From Collinsella aerofaciens (GTDB lineage Bacteria > Actinomycetota > Coriobacteriia > Coriobacteriales > Coriobacteriaceae), in assembly GCF_902364355.1 (NCBI RefSeq), contig NZ_CABJDK010000009.1:1-55062 (forward strand): DNA of 55,062 nt. Direction: 5' to 3'. The translations under genes were made by a program, and so were the position numbers. Position 1 is the stretch's first letter; each line of letters begins with the position of its first letter. Positions 48,189 through 55,062 of the stretch are shown here, in pieces. Below the pieces are notes generated by a model. That model worked only from the letters and a program-made list of their open reading frames with translations, did not search any database and was not told the DNA's origin.

Positions 48189-50336
48189 TTATTTGCCCCG
48201 CACCATGGTGAGGGAGATCTTTTTGCGGTCGCGATCGACCTTTTCTACCCATACCTTCACCGTGTCGCCGACGCGCACCACGTCGCTGGGGTGCTTGACG
48301 AAGCGGCTGGCCAGCTTGGAGATGTGCACGAGGCCGTCCTGGTGCACGCCCACGTCGACGAAGGCGCCAAAGTCGACGACGTTGCGCACCGTGCCCTTGA
48401 GCTCCATGCCGGGCTCCAGGTCGTCAATAGAAAGTGCCGAGCGGCTAAAGACCACCTCGGGCGCGTCGTCGCGCGGGTCGCGACCGGGCTTCTTGAGCTC
48501 GTTGACAATGTCGATGAGCGTCAGGGTGCCACAGTCCAGGTCGCTTGCCAGTGCCGAAATGCTGCCCAGACGGCGCTCGATGTCGGGCACGCCGCCGCGG
48601 CTGAGCTCGCTTGCCGCAACGCCGGCCCGCTCCAGGACGGCCGTGGCCACCTCGTAGCTCTCGGGGTGGACGCTTGTCGCGTCGAGCGGGTTCTTACCGC
48701 CGCTGATGCGCAAAAAGCCCGCGGCGTTGAGATATGCCTTGGGTCCAAGTTTGGGGACCTTCTTAAGCTGGCGGCGATCGGTAAAGGCGCCGTTTTCCTC
48801 GCGGTACGCCACGATGTTCTTTGCCACGCTCGGCGTGATGCCCGATACGTATCCCAGCAGGCTTGCGCTCGCGGTGTTGACGTCGACGCCCACGCGGTTG
48901 ACGACGTCCTCCACCACGTGGCCCAGGGTGCGCGAGAGCTCGGCCTGGTCAAGGTCGTGTTGGTACTGGCCCACGCCGATGGACTGGGGCGGAATCTTGA
49001 CGAGCTCTGCCAGCGGGTCCTGCAGGCGACGGCCCAAGCTCATGGCGCCACGTACGGTGACGTCCAGGTCAGGATATTCCTGGCTGGCGAGCTCGGAGGC
49101 GGAGTACACCGACGCGCCGGCCTCGTTAACGATGGTGTAGCGAAGGCTGGACGCCTGCTCGGCAATGAACTCCGAGACGACTTCCTCGGTCTCGCGGCTG
49201 GCGGTGCCGTTGCCGATGACGATGGTGTTGACGCCGTCCTTTTTGACGAGGCGGGCGAGCTCGCGCTTGGTGCCGGCGACGTCGTGGCGCGGCTTGGTGG
49301 GGTAGACCACGCCGTGGTCGAGCAGCTTGCCGGTCTCGTCCATGACGGCGACCTTGCAGCCGGTGCGGTAGCCCGGGTCGAGCGCGAGTACGCGGGCGCC
49401 GCGCACGGGGCGCGCCGAGAGCAGGCCCTCGAGATTCTTGGCAAAGACGTTGATGGCCTCGGTCTGGGCGCGAACGGTGAGTTTGGCGCGGGCCTCGCGC
49501 TCCAGCGAGGGAGCCATGAGGCGTTTGTAGCCGTCGGCGATGGCGGCATCGAAGATGGGAGCAAACACGCCCTGGCGTCGGGGCCAACGGCTGCTGAGGC
49601 GCGCCGTGGCGGCAACGCCGTCGACGTTCACGCGCACGCGGAGCTTGCCCTCGCGCTCACCGCGGTCGATAGCCAGCACGCGGTGGTTGGGTATACGGCG
49701 CAACGGCTCGTCATAGCTGTAGTAGGGCTCGTAGGGGGTCTTCTCGGCGGGGTCGGTTGCCTCGACGACGATGTCGGCGGTGTTTTGCGTAAAGGCGCGC
49801 ACGTCGGCGACGTTCTCGGGGTCCTCGGCTACCGTCTCGGCCACGATGTCAGCGGCGCCAGCGAGCGCCTTCTCGGGCGTGTCGAAGCCGGCCTCCTCGT
49901 TGACGTATGCCGCGGCGGCGTCGAGCGCGCTGCCCTTGGCCGAGGCCTGCATGATGACCATGTTGGCAAGCGGCTCCAGACCTGCCTCGCGGGCCTTCTG
50001 CGCGCGGGTCATGCGCTTTTTACGGTAGGGCTTGTAGAGGTCTTCGACGCGCTGGAGCTGTGTGGCCTCGCGAATCTGCTGCTCGAGCTCGGGCGTGAGT
50101 TTGCCCTGGGCGTCGATGAGCAGGATGACGTCCTCTTTACGCTGTTCAAGATTGCGCAGGTAGGACAGGCGCTCGTCGAGCGCGCGCAGGGCAACGTCGT
50201 CCATGCCGCCCGTTGCTTCCTTGCGGTAGCGCGAGATAAAGGGGATGGTGTTGCCCTCGTCGATGAGCTTGACGGCTGCCTCGACGTTGGCGGCCTTAAG
50301 GTTGAGCTCGCGGGCGAGCTGGGCGATAAGATCCAT
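48189..50336 (-). CDS. tex: Tex family S1-domain RNA-binding protein
   Basis: 715 residues from ATG 50336, after AGGAAG; the longer upstream frame is discarded. Domain order fits Tex: N-terminal helical region (IPFISRYRKEATGGMDDVALRALDERL), YqgF/RuvX-like domain (VLALDPGYRTGCKVAVMDETG), helix-hairpin-helix repeats (GVDVNTASASLLGYVSGI, LKKVPKLGPKAYLNAAGFLRI) and a C-terminal S1 domain (GMELKGTVRNVVDFGAFVDVGV). Tex proteins bind nucleic acids and affect transcription and RNA fate. It is transcribed alone. Confidence 0.94.
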   Translation of the reverse strand: MDLIAQLARELNLKAANVEAAVKLIDEGNTIPFISRYRKEATGGMDDVALRALDERLSYLRNLEQRKEDVILLIDAQGKLTPELEQQIREATQLQRVEDLYKPYRKKRMTRAQKAREAGLEPLANMVIMQASAKGSALDAAAAYVNEEAGFDTPEKALAGAADIVAETVAEDPENVADVRAFTQNTADIVVEATDPAEKTPYEPYYSYDEPLRRIPNHRVLAIDRGEREGKLRVRVNVDGVAATARLSSRWPRRQGVFAPIFDAAIADGYKRLMAPSLEREARAKLTVRAQTEAINVFAKNLEGLLSARPVRGARVLALDPGYRTGCKVAVMDETGKLLDHGVVYPTKPRHDVAGTKRELARLVKKDGVNTIVIGNGTASRETEEVVSEFIAEQASSLRYTIVNEAGASVYSASELASQEYPDLDVTVRGAMSLGRRLQDPLAELVKIPPQSIGVGQYQHDLDQAELSRTLGHVVEDVVNRVGVDVNTASASLLGYVSGITPSVAKNIVAYREENGAFTDRRQLKKVPKLGPKAYLNAAGFLRISGGKNPLDATSVHPESYEVATAVLERAGVAASELSRGGVPDIERRLGSISALASDLDCGTLTLIDIVNELKKPGRDPRDDAPEVVFSRSALSIDDLEPGMELKGTVRNVVDFGAFVDVGVHQDGLVHISKLASRFVKHPSDVVRVGDTVKVWVEKVDRDRKKISLTMVRGK

Positions 50337-50408
50337 GGAACTTCCTGTCTGTGAGTACGTTACAGGTGCATGAGCCACCCAGTCTACCACCCGCCCGCGC
50401 CGCGGCTG

Positions 50409-50446
50409 CAAAGAAAGCCCCGCGGGCAGGAGGCTGCTCGCGGGGC
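50409..50446 (-). terminator. Terminator of the SDR-MFS-Gfo operon
   Basis: GCCCCGCG (50417-50424) pairs with CGCGGGGC (50439-50446), and the minus strand continues TTTCTTT. Confidence 0.75.
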
Positions 50447-50519
50447 AAAGAAGAGGGGCTTATTTGTGGCGGACCGAGGGGCTCGGCATGGGGTTTCTGT
50501 CGCGGCCGCTCTTAAGGCG

Positions 50520-51560
50520 TTACAGCTCGACGAGCTGGCCGGTCTCGGCGGCCTCCTTGATGGCGTTAAGCAGCGTGAGCGTCTTGACGTTGTCGGCGGG
50601 GGTCACGACGGGCTCGACCTCGCGGCGGACGACCTTCACAAAGTGCTTGAGCTGCATCTTGTGCGGCAGCGCTGGGTCCACAGCCGGGATCTCCATCTGC
50701 AGCGGCTTGTGCCAGTTGGAGGCACCGGCGTAGGAGAACTGGTGCAGGCGGGGCAGCGAAAGGGCGCCCTTGGTACCGCCAATAAAGTAGGCATCGGCGT
50801 CGAAGGGGCGGTACTGCGGGTCCTCGCGAGCAGTCGCCTCCCAGTTCCAGGGGCTGGCGGTGGCATCGGAGATGGTCATGCTTGCGAGCGCGCCATCGGC
50901 AAAACGGACGTTGACCACGGCGGAGTCCTCGGTCTCAAAACCGCGGGCGGCGCTGGACTGCATACCCTGGACGGCGACGGGCTCGCCCAGCAGATAGCGG
51001 AGCAGGTCGACGTCGTGAACCAGGTTGACCAGGATCGGGCCGGCACCCTTCTTGCGGCGCCACTCGACATCAAAGTACTCATCGTTCTTATAGATCATGT
51101 AGTGGAAGCTCGACACGGTGAGCTTGCCCAACTCGCCGGACTCGATGATCTCCTTGGCCTTGTTCACAAACGGGTTGTGGCGACGGTGCTGACCCACGAG
51201 TACGGGCACGCCGGCGGTCTCGGCCTCGGCGGCGAAGGCCTGGGCATCCTCAAGGTCGTTGGAGATCGGCTTTTCGACCAGCGGCACGATGTTACGCTTG
51301 ATGGCCTCTCGGGCAACGCCCAGGTGCAGGTCGTTGGGGGTGGCGATGATGACGGCCTCGGGCTTGACCTCGTCCATCATCTGGGCGGGATCGGTAAAGA
51401 ACGGCACGCCGGCGGCCTCGGCCGTGGCGCGGGCGCCCTCAAAGGCGTCGGCGATGGCGACGAGCTCGGCCTCGGGCTCCTCGGTGACAAAGCGGATGTG
51501 GTTGCGGCCCATGGCGCCGGCGCCGATAACGGCAATGCGGACGGGGTTGAGCTCAGACAT
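50520..51560 (-). CDS. Gfo/Idh/MocA family NAD(P)-dependent oxidoreductase
   Basis: 346 residues from ATG 51560. The N-terminal Rossmann fold is shown by VRIAVIGAGAMGRNHIRF, then IIATPNDLHLGVA and the family EKP motif in VPLVEKPISNDLEDA. The C-terminal catalytic part has GAGPILVNLVHDVDLLRYL, with the Asp/His pair typical of the family. It oxidises or reduces a sugar, inositol or related polyol. It is the last gene of a three-gene operon, separated from the MFS gene by a 69-base gap that contains a REP-like palindrome. Confidence 0.92.
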   Translation of the reverse strand: MSELNPVRIAVIGAGAMGRNHIRFVTEEPEAELVAIADAFEGARATAEAAGVPFFTDPAQMMDEVKPEAVIIATPNDLHLGVAREAIKRNIVPLVEKPISNDLEDAQAFAAEAETAGVPVLVGQHRRHNPFVNKAKEIIESGELGKLTVSSFHYMIYKNDEYFDVEWRRKKGAGPILVNLVHDVDLLRYLLGEPVAVQGMQSSAARGFETEDSAVVNVRFADGALASMTISDATASPWNWEATAREDPQYRPFDADAYFIGGTKGALSLPRLHQFSYAGASNWHKPLQMEIPAVDPALPHKMQLKHFVKVVRREVEPVVTPADNVKTLTLLNAIKEAAETGQLVEL

Positions 51561-51591
51561 TTCGACTCCTTAATACTGGTGACCGGTGGAA

Positions 51592-51620
51592 TGCGACAAA
51601 GGGACTGTCCCTTTGTCGCA
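51592..51620. repeat. REP-like palindrome, copy 4 (perfect)
   Basis: TGCGACAAAGGGAC (51592-51605), a central T, and GTCCCTTTGTCGCA (51607-51620) form a perfect palindrome within the operon, between the MFS and Gfo/Idh/MocA genes. Confidence 0.85.
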
Positions 51621-51629
51621 GCGGTAAAA

Positions 51630-52886
51630 CTAGGCGGACTTCTTCTTGCTGTCGGAGACCATCATGTAGACGGTGAGCACGACGGCGATGGCGGCGATCA
51701 CGATGGCGCCGTAGAAGGACTGCTGGTAGGCGGCGCTGCCGGCCTCAGCGTGATACAGCACGGCAGTGATGGGCTGGCTGATCCAGGTAGAGGCGGCGTA
51801 GCCCAGGAACATGATGCCGTAGTTGACGCCGATGTTGCTGGTACCGAAGGCGCCACCGGTGAGCGGCGGGTAGATGACGAGCAGGGCGCCAAAGCTAAAG
51901 CCGAGCAGGGCGAGCGCCACAAAGAACATGCTCTGCGTAAAGCTCATCGACATGATGACGAGCGCGACGATGGTGACGACCAGGCTGATGAGCAGCGACT
52001 TGTAGGCGCCGAGCTTGTCGATGATCTGGCCAAAGGACAGACGGCCGACCAGGTTGGCGCAGGTGTTGACGGAGACCACCACGCCGCCGAGGGCGACGGC
52101 CGCGGCGCTCGTGGGGTCAGCGAAGAGCTGGACGGCGGCGATGGAGGCAACCTTGCCCACGAGCAGGGTGCCCGCGGTGGCGGCAAAGGCGAAGGTGACG
52201 ATGAGGACCCAGAAGCGCGGGGTCTTGACCATCTCGCCCGGGGTGAGGTCGCCGAAGGTGCCGGCATGTGCGCCGCCCTTGGGGGCCTCGAAGCCCTCGG
52301 GCAGCCAGCCGGCCTCGGGGGCCTTCAGGAACAGGGCGGAGGCGGCGATCGTCACAAAGAAGATGACGCCGAGTGCCTTGAGGGCGCCAAAGATGCCCAG
52401 GCTCGGGATGAGCAGTGAGGCGAGCACCGGGGACAGCACGGCGGGGCCGGCGGTCGAAGCGGCGAGCGTAATGCCGGAGGCGAGGCCCTTCTTGTCGATG
52501 AACCACTTTTGGCCCGTGGTGAGCGCGGGGTTGTAGCCCAGGCCGTTGCCGATGGCGGCGACGAGCGAGAACCACAGGTAGAACTGCCACGGCTCGGTGA
52601 CGGTGCCAGACATGAACCAGCCCAGGCCGTAGCACACGGCGGCGGCGATCACGACGTTGCGGGGGCCGATCTTATCGGAGATGCGGCCGGCGAAGATGCC
52701 CGTCACGGCCATGATGGTCTGAAAGACCGGGAAAGCCCAGGTAAGGGCGCTGGACCACTCGGGGTAGACGGCGAGCAGGTTCTTGCTCACGACGGAATAC
52801 AGCGCGATGGAGCTGATAAAGAACATGGTGACGCACGCGGCGGAAAGCACGACGGCGCGACCCTTGTTGGAGTTGGTGGAAGCCAT
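51630..52886 (-). CDS. Major facilitator transporter, OFA (oxalate/formate antiporter) type
   Basis: 418 residues from ATG 52886, with about 12 membrane helices. OFA-type landmarks are YPEWSSALTWAFPVFQTIMAVTGIFAGRISDKIGPRNVV (helices 1-2 and the loop 2-3 motif) and AAIGNGLGYNPALTTGQKWFIDKKGLASGI. The second half has GRLSFGQIIDKLGAYKSLL. The family moves small carboxylates such as oxalate, formate or pyruvate. With two dehydrogenases in the operon, it probably imports or exports a carboxylate substrate or product; the compound is unknown. Confidence 0.9.
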   Translation of the reverse strand: MASTNSNKGRAVVLSAACVTMFFISSIALYSVVSKNLLAVYPEWSSALTWAFPVFQTIMAVTGIFAGRISDKIGPRNVVIAAAVCYGLGWFMSGTVTEPWQFYLWFSLVAAIGNGLGYNPALTTGQKWFIDKKGLASGITLAASTAGPAVLSPVLASLLIPSLGIFGALKALGVIFFVTIAASALFLKAPEAGWLPEGFEAPKGGAHAGTFGDLTPGEMVKTPRFWVLIVTFAFAATAGTLLVGKVASIAAVQLFADPTSAAAVALGGVVVSVNTCANLVGRLSFGQIIDKLGAYKSLLISLVVTIVALVIMSMSFTQSMFFVALALLGFSFGALLVIYPPLTGGAFGTSNIGVNYGIMFLGYAASTWISQPITAVLYHAEAGSAAYQQSFYGAIVIAAIAVVLTVYMMVSDSKKKSA

Positions 52887-52952
52887 TGGACTCTTTCTGA
52901 TCGATGCGGGGGAGGGGCGGACACGTCCGCGGGGCCTCCCTGTCAGGCTGGT

Positions 52953-53834
52953 TTACTGGTCGGTCGGCTTTGCGACGCCGGACTCGTCAGACCAAAGCTC
53001 GACACCCTTGTTCTTAAGGTAGTTGTCGGCAAAGGCTCGGCGGCCGCCGGGCTTGGCGGTGAGGTCGCCCATCATATTGGAGAAACCGCCGTCGACCTTG
53101 ATGGCGTCGCCGGTGGTAAAGTCCGAGCGCCTGGACGCCAGGAACATGACGGCGTTGGCGATATCGCTGACCTCGCCGATGCGGCGCGTAGCGATAAGGC
53201 GGCTGCGGCTCTTCTCGACCTCGGGGTCAGCGTAAAAGCTCGCCGACATGGGGGTCTTGACAAAGCAGGGCTCGACGCAGTTGGAGCGCACGCCGTAGGG
53301 GCCCCACTCGGCGGCGAGCATCTTGGACATCATGTTGACGCCGGCCTTAGTGGAGCTGTACACACCCGAGAACGTCTCGGGGGAGTGGCTGGCAACGGTC
53401 GAGATGTGCACCAGGCGACCCTGGCCAGCCTTGATCATTTCGCGGCCAAAGCGCTGCGAGGTGATGAAGTAGCCGGTGAGGTTGACGTTGATGACCTCGT
53501 TCCAGTCACTCAGCGGCAGGTCTTCCATGGCTGCGAAGCGCAGGATGCCGGCGGTGTTGACGAGGACGTCGACGCGGCCGAAGTCGGCGATGGTGGCATC
53601 GACGGCGGCCTGAACCTCGGCCTCGTCGGTGGCGTTCATCTTGTAGCCCTCGGCGTGGATGCCAAACTCGGCGGCGAGGTCGGCGGCTGCGGCCTTGACC
53701 TTCTCCTCATCCAGGTCGAGCAGGACGACGTTGGCGCCGTTGCGGGCGAACTCGCGGCAGATCTCGACGCCCATGCCGCCGAGCGCGCCGGTCACGGCGC
53801 AGACATCGTCCTCGAGCTTAAGCCAGTTGCTCAT
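52953..53834 (-). CDS. Short-chain dehydrogenase/reductase
   Basis: 293 residues from ATG 53834 (GAAGGGAAG upstream); a longer frame would add 35 residues without a site. The classical SDR motifs are TGALGGMG (cofactor loop), LLDLDEEK (Asp after strand 2, suggesting NAD), VNTAGI and catalytic YSSTK with the upstream Ser in HISTVAS. A C-terminal extension of about 35 residues follows VDGGFSNM, making it longer than the usual 250. It is the first gene of the operon with the OFA transporter and the Gfo/Idh/MocA enzyme, divergent from a LysR regulator. The substrate (sugar acid, polyol or hydroxysteroid are all possible) cannot be read from sequence. Confidence 0.9.
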   Translation of the reverse strand: MSNWLKLEDDVCAVTGALGGMGVEICREFARNGANVVLLDLDEEKVKAAAADLAAEFGIHAEGYKMNATDEAEVQAAVDATIADFGRVDVLVNTAGILRFAAMEDLPLSDWNEVINVNLTGYFITSQRFGREMIKAGQGRLVHISTVASHSPETFSGVYSSTKAGVNMMSKMLAAEWGPYGVRSNCVEPCFVKTPMSASFYADPEVEKSRSRLIATRRIGEVSDIANAVMFLASRRSDFTTGDAIKVDGGFSNMMGDLTAKPGGRRAFADNYLKNKGVELWSDESGVAKPTDQ

Positions 53835-54068
53835 AGGAACTTCCCTTCTTGTACCTCCCTGTGGGCCGCTTCCATTACTCGACCCACGCGGTTTTTCTCT
53901 GGTTATCGTATGCTTTGAATTTGCGCAGGTGAATTGCATATTTGTTAGAATGGCGTAAACCTGTGGTTTATAGCACGCAAGGCAATTTGTTCTTAGTTGA
54001 GTGTGTGACCTGCCAAAACGACCCCCTTCGGCAGCTCATGTCCATACGTCTGGAAACGGGAGATTGAC
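53835..54068. promoter_or_regulatory. Divergent control region between SDR operon and LysR gene
   Basis: 234 AT-richer bases. GAATTTGCGCAGGTGAATTGC (53917-53937) and nearby TTGTTAGAATGG contain candidate sites for a LysR regulator and a promoter (TAGAAT, 53946-53951), but spacing is not conventional. Confidence 0.35.
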
Positions 54069-54947
54069 GTGTACGATCGACGACTCGAGGCCATAACGGC
54101 CGCCGCGGAGCTGGGAAGCTTCTCGCGCGCGGCGGCAAAACTGCGTGTGTCGACTCCGGCGCTCGTCAAGCAGGTGTCGGGATTCGAGGCCGAGTTTGGC
54201 ATCACGTTGTTTGAGCGCTCGCATTCGGGCGTCAAGGTGACGCCGGCGGGCGCTCTGCTGGTGGACGACGCGCGCTCGATCATGCGGCAGTCCGAGGACG
54301 CGCTGCGCCGTGCCCGACGCGCGGCGGGCGATGGCGGTGCCGTGCGCCTGGGCGTGTCGATGATGTGCCCGGGGCGCCAAACGTTGTCGATGTGGTCGGG
54401 CATCCACGATCTAGAACCGTCGCTGCGATTTGAGATCGTGCCGGTAAGCGACCTCTATGACGAGCGCGAGACCGTCATGCGCAGCTTGGGCCGCGAGGTG
54501 GATGTAGTGCAGTCGAGTTTTTCGACTCCGCGCTGGGGCGATGCCTGTCAAAAACTCCGTATCGTCAACGTGCCGTTTTATATCGACGTGCCGCGCACGA
54601 GCCGGCTCGCGCGCAAAAAGCGCATCACGGTTGCCGACCTCGAGGGCATGCGCCTGCGCGTGCTTCGTCACGGCAACGACGCCATGGACAGTCTGCGTAT
54701 CGATCTTTTGGCCGACGGCGGCGTGGACGTGATCGACGTGGACAGCTTTGACTTTGCGCTCTTTAACGATGCGGAAGAAAAGGGCGATGCGGTGCTCACC
54801 TGCGGATCGTGGTCGGGCGTGCACCCGGCCTTTGTGGGCGTGCCGTTTCTTTGTGGCCGCGAGGTGCCGGTCTTTTTGCACTATCCGTTCGAGCCAACCC
54901 TCCAAGTCCAAAAATTCGTCAACGCCATGGCCCAACTCCTCAACTAG
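54069..54947 (+). CDS. LysR family transcriptional regulator
   Basis: 292 residues from GTG 54069, six bases after GGGAG (54058-54062). The N-terminal winged helix-turn-helix is clear: LEAITAAAELGSFSRAAAKLRVSTPALVKQVSGFEAEFGITLFERS. The periplasmic-binding-protein-like effector domain follows from about 90 to the end. Its divergent position suggests it activates or represses the SDR-MFS-Gfo operon in response to that pathway's substrate. Confidence 0.92.
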   Translation: MYDRRLEAITAAAELGSFSRAAAKLRVSTPALVKQVSGFEAEFGITLFERSHSGVKVTPAGALLVDDARSIMRQSEDALRRARRAAGDGGAVRLGVSMMCPGRQTLSMWSGIHDLEPSLRFEIVPVSDLYDERETVMRSLGREVDVVQSSFSTPRWGDACQKLRIVNVPFYIDVPRTSRLARKKRITVADLEGMRLRVLRHGNDAMDSLRIDLLADGGVDVIDVDSFDFALFNDAEEKGDAVLTCGSWSGVHPAFVGVPFLCGREVPVFLHYPFEPTLQVQKFVNAMAQLLN

Positions 54948-54980
54948 CTCATTTGGGACGGGGCTCTTTTAGCTACTTCG

Positions 54981-55062
54981 AGGATGTTTTTTCTGGGACG
55001 GGGATTAAATAATCATTCGGTACACAATGATTATTTAATCCCCGTCCCAGAAAAAACATCCT
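54981..55062. repeat. Perfect 37-bp inverted repeat ending at the window edge
   Basis: Arms 54981-55017 and 55026-55062 are perfectly complementary, with an eight-base loop (CGGTACAC). The arms contain TTCTGGGACGGGGATTAAAT. A related TGGGACGGGG occurs at about 54956. It could terminate the LysR gene. Because the second arm ends at the very last base, an assembly fold-back at a contig end is also possible. Confidence 0.8.

Noticed and set aside
48291..52418. Long plus-strand ORFs of 687 and 682 residues
   Set aside because: They are antisense to tex and to the SDR-MFS-Gfo genes, and their Gly/Val/Asp/His-rich composition is typical of shadows in GC-rich DNA.

Overview
The window is a high-GC chromosomal segment, most likely from a gut Actinomycetota of the class Coriobacteriia (Collinsella-like). 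This is an inference from base composition, the style of the sortase-anchored surface proteins and the recurrent GACAAAGGGACAGTCCC palindromes; no rRNA or other taxonomic marker is present. No phage genes, intact insertion sequences, transposases or cas genes are seen.

Layout: (1) 1-4.4 kb: the promoter, leader peptide, attenuator and first 30 codons of a ribosomal-protection tet gene are fused to the tail of an unrelated regulator-like ORF and run straight into a heterodimeric ABC exporter pair. (2) 4.4-11 kb: housekeeping genes (serine acetyltransferase, DedA protein, ilvE, lemA, a TetR regulator, tRNA-Ser(UGA), and a single ORF joining TadA to glycerate kinase). (3) 11-20.3 kb: a 2,500-residue adhesin whose start region contains a run of ten G, the SRP RNA gene, and a coiled-coil LANTG surface protein. 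(4) 20.4-24.8 kb: a second heterodimeric ABC exporter pair and a flavodoxin-like protein. (5) 24.8-30.3 kb: a large LANTG-anchored secreted protein bracketed on both sides by arrays of a roughly 62-bp unit made of alternating inverted 15-mers. (6) 30.3-42.1 kb: an LtaS-type sulfatase, a nitroreductase, a potassium block (kup, a small membrane protein, a shortened KdpD-like kinase, KdpE), RlmKL and a HAD phosphatase. (7) 42.1-47.3 kb: a DeoR regulator divergent from a sugar PTS operon (IIA, IIB, IIC of the ascorbate type) bracketed by two fructose-6-phosphate-aldolase-like paralogues. (8) 47.3-48.2 kb: a gene-poor decayed stretch with what looks like the end of a variable protein and a frameshifted Avd-like fragment, as left by a diversity-generating retroelement. 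(9) 48.2-55 kb: tex, a three-gene SDR / OFA-type MFS / Gfo-Idh-MocA operon with a divergent LysR regulator, and a perfect 37-bp inverted repeat that ends exactly at the window edge.

How the parts work together: the clearest units are the two ABC exporter heterodimers (in each pair one half has a degenerate ATP site and the other a canonical one), the potassium uptake and sensing cluster, the PTS-aldolase operon, and the LysR-controlled oxidoreductase operon. Three proteins carry cell-wall sorting signals (MPDTG, LANTG, LANTG), but no sortase is encoded here. The most unusual non-coding signals are the helically phased repeat arrays around the 25.6-29.7 kb surface gene, the G10 tract before the giant adhesin, the captured tet leader, and long inverted repeats that enclose terminators.
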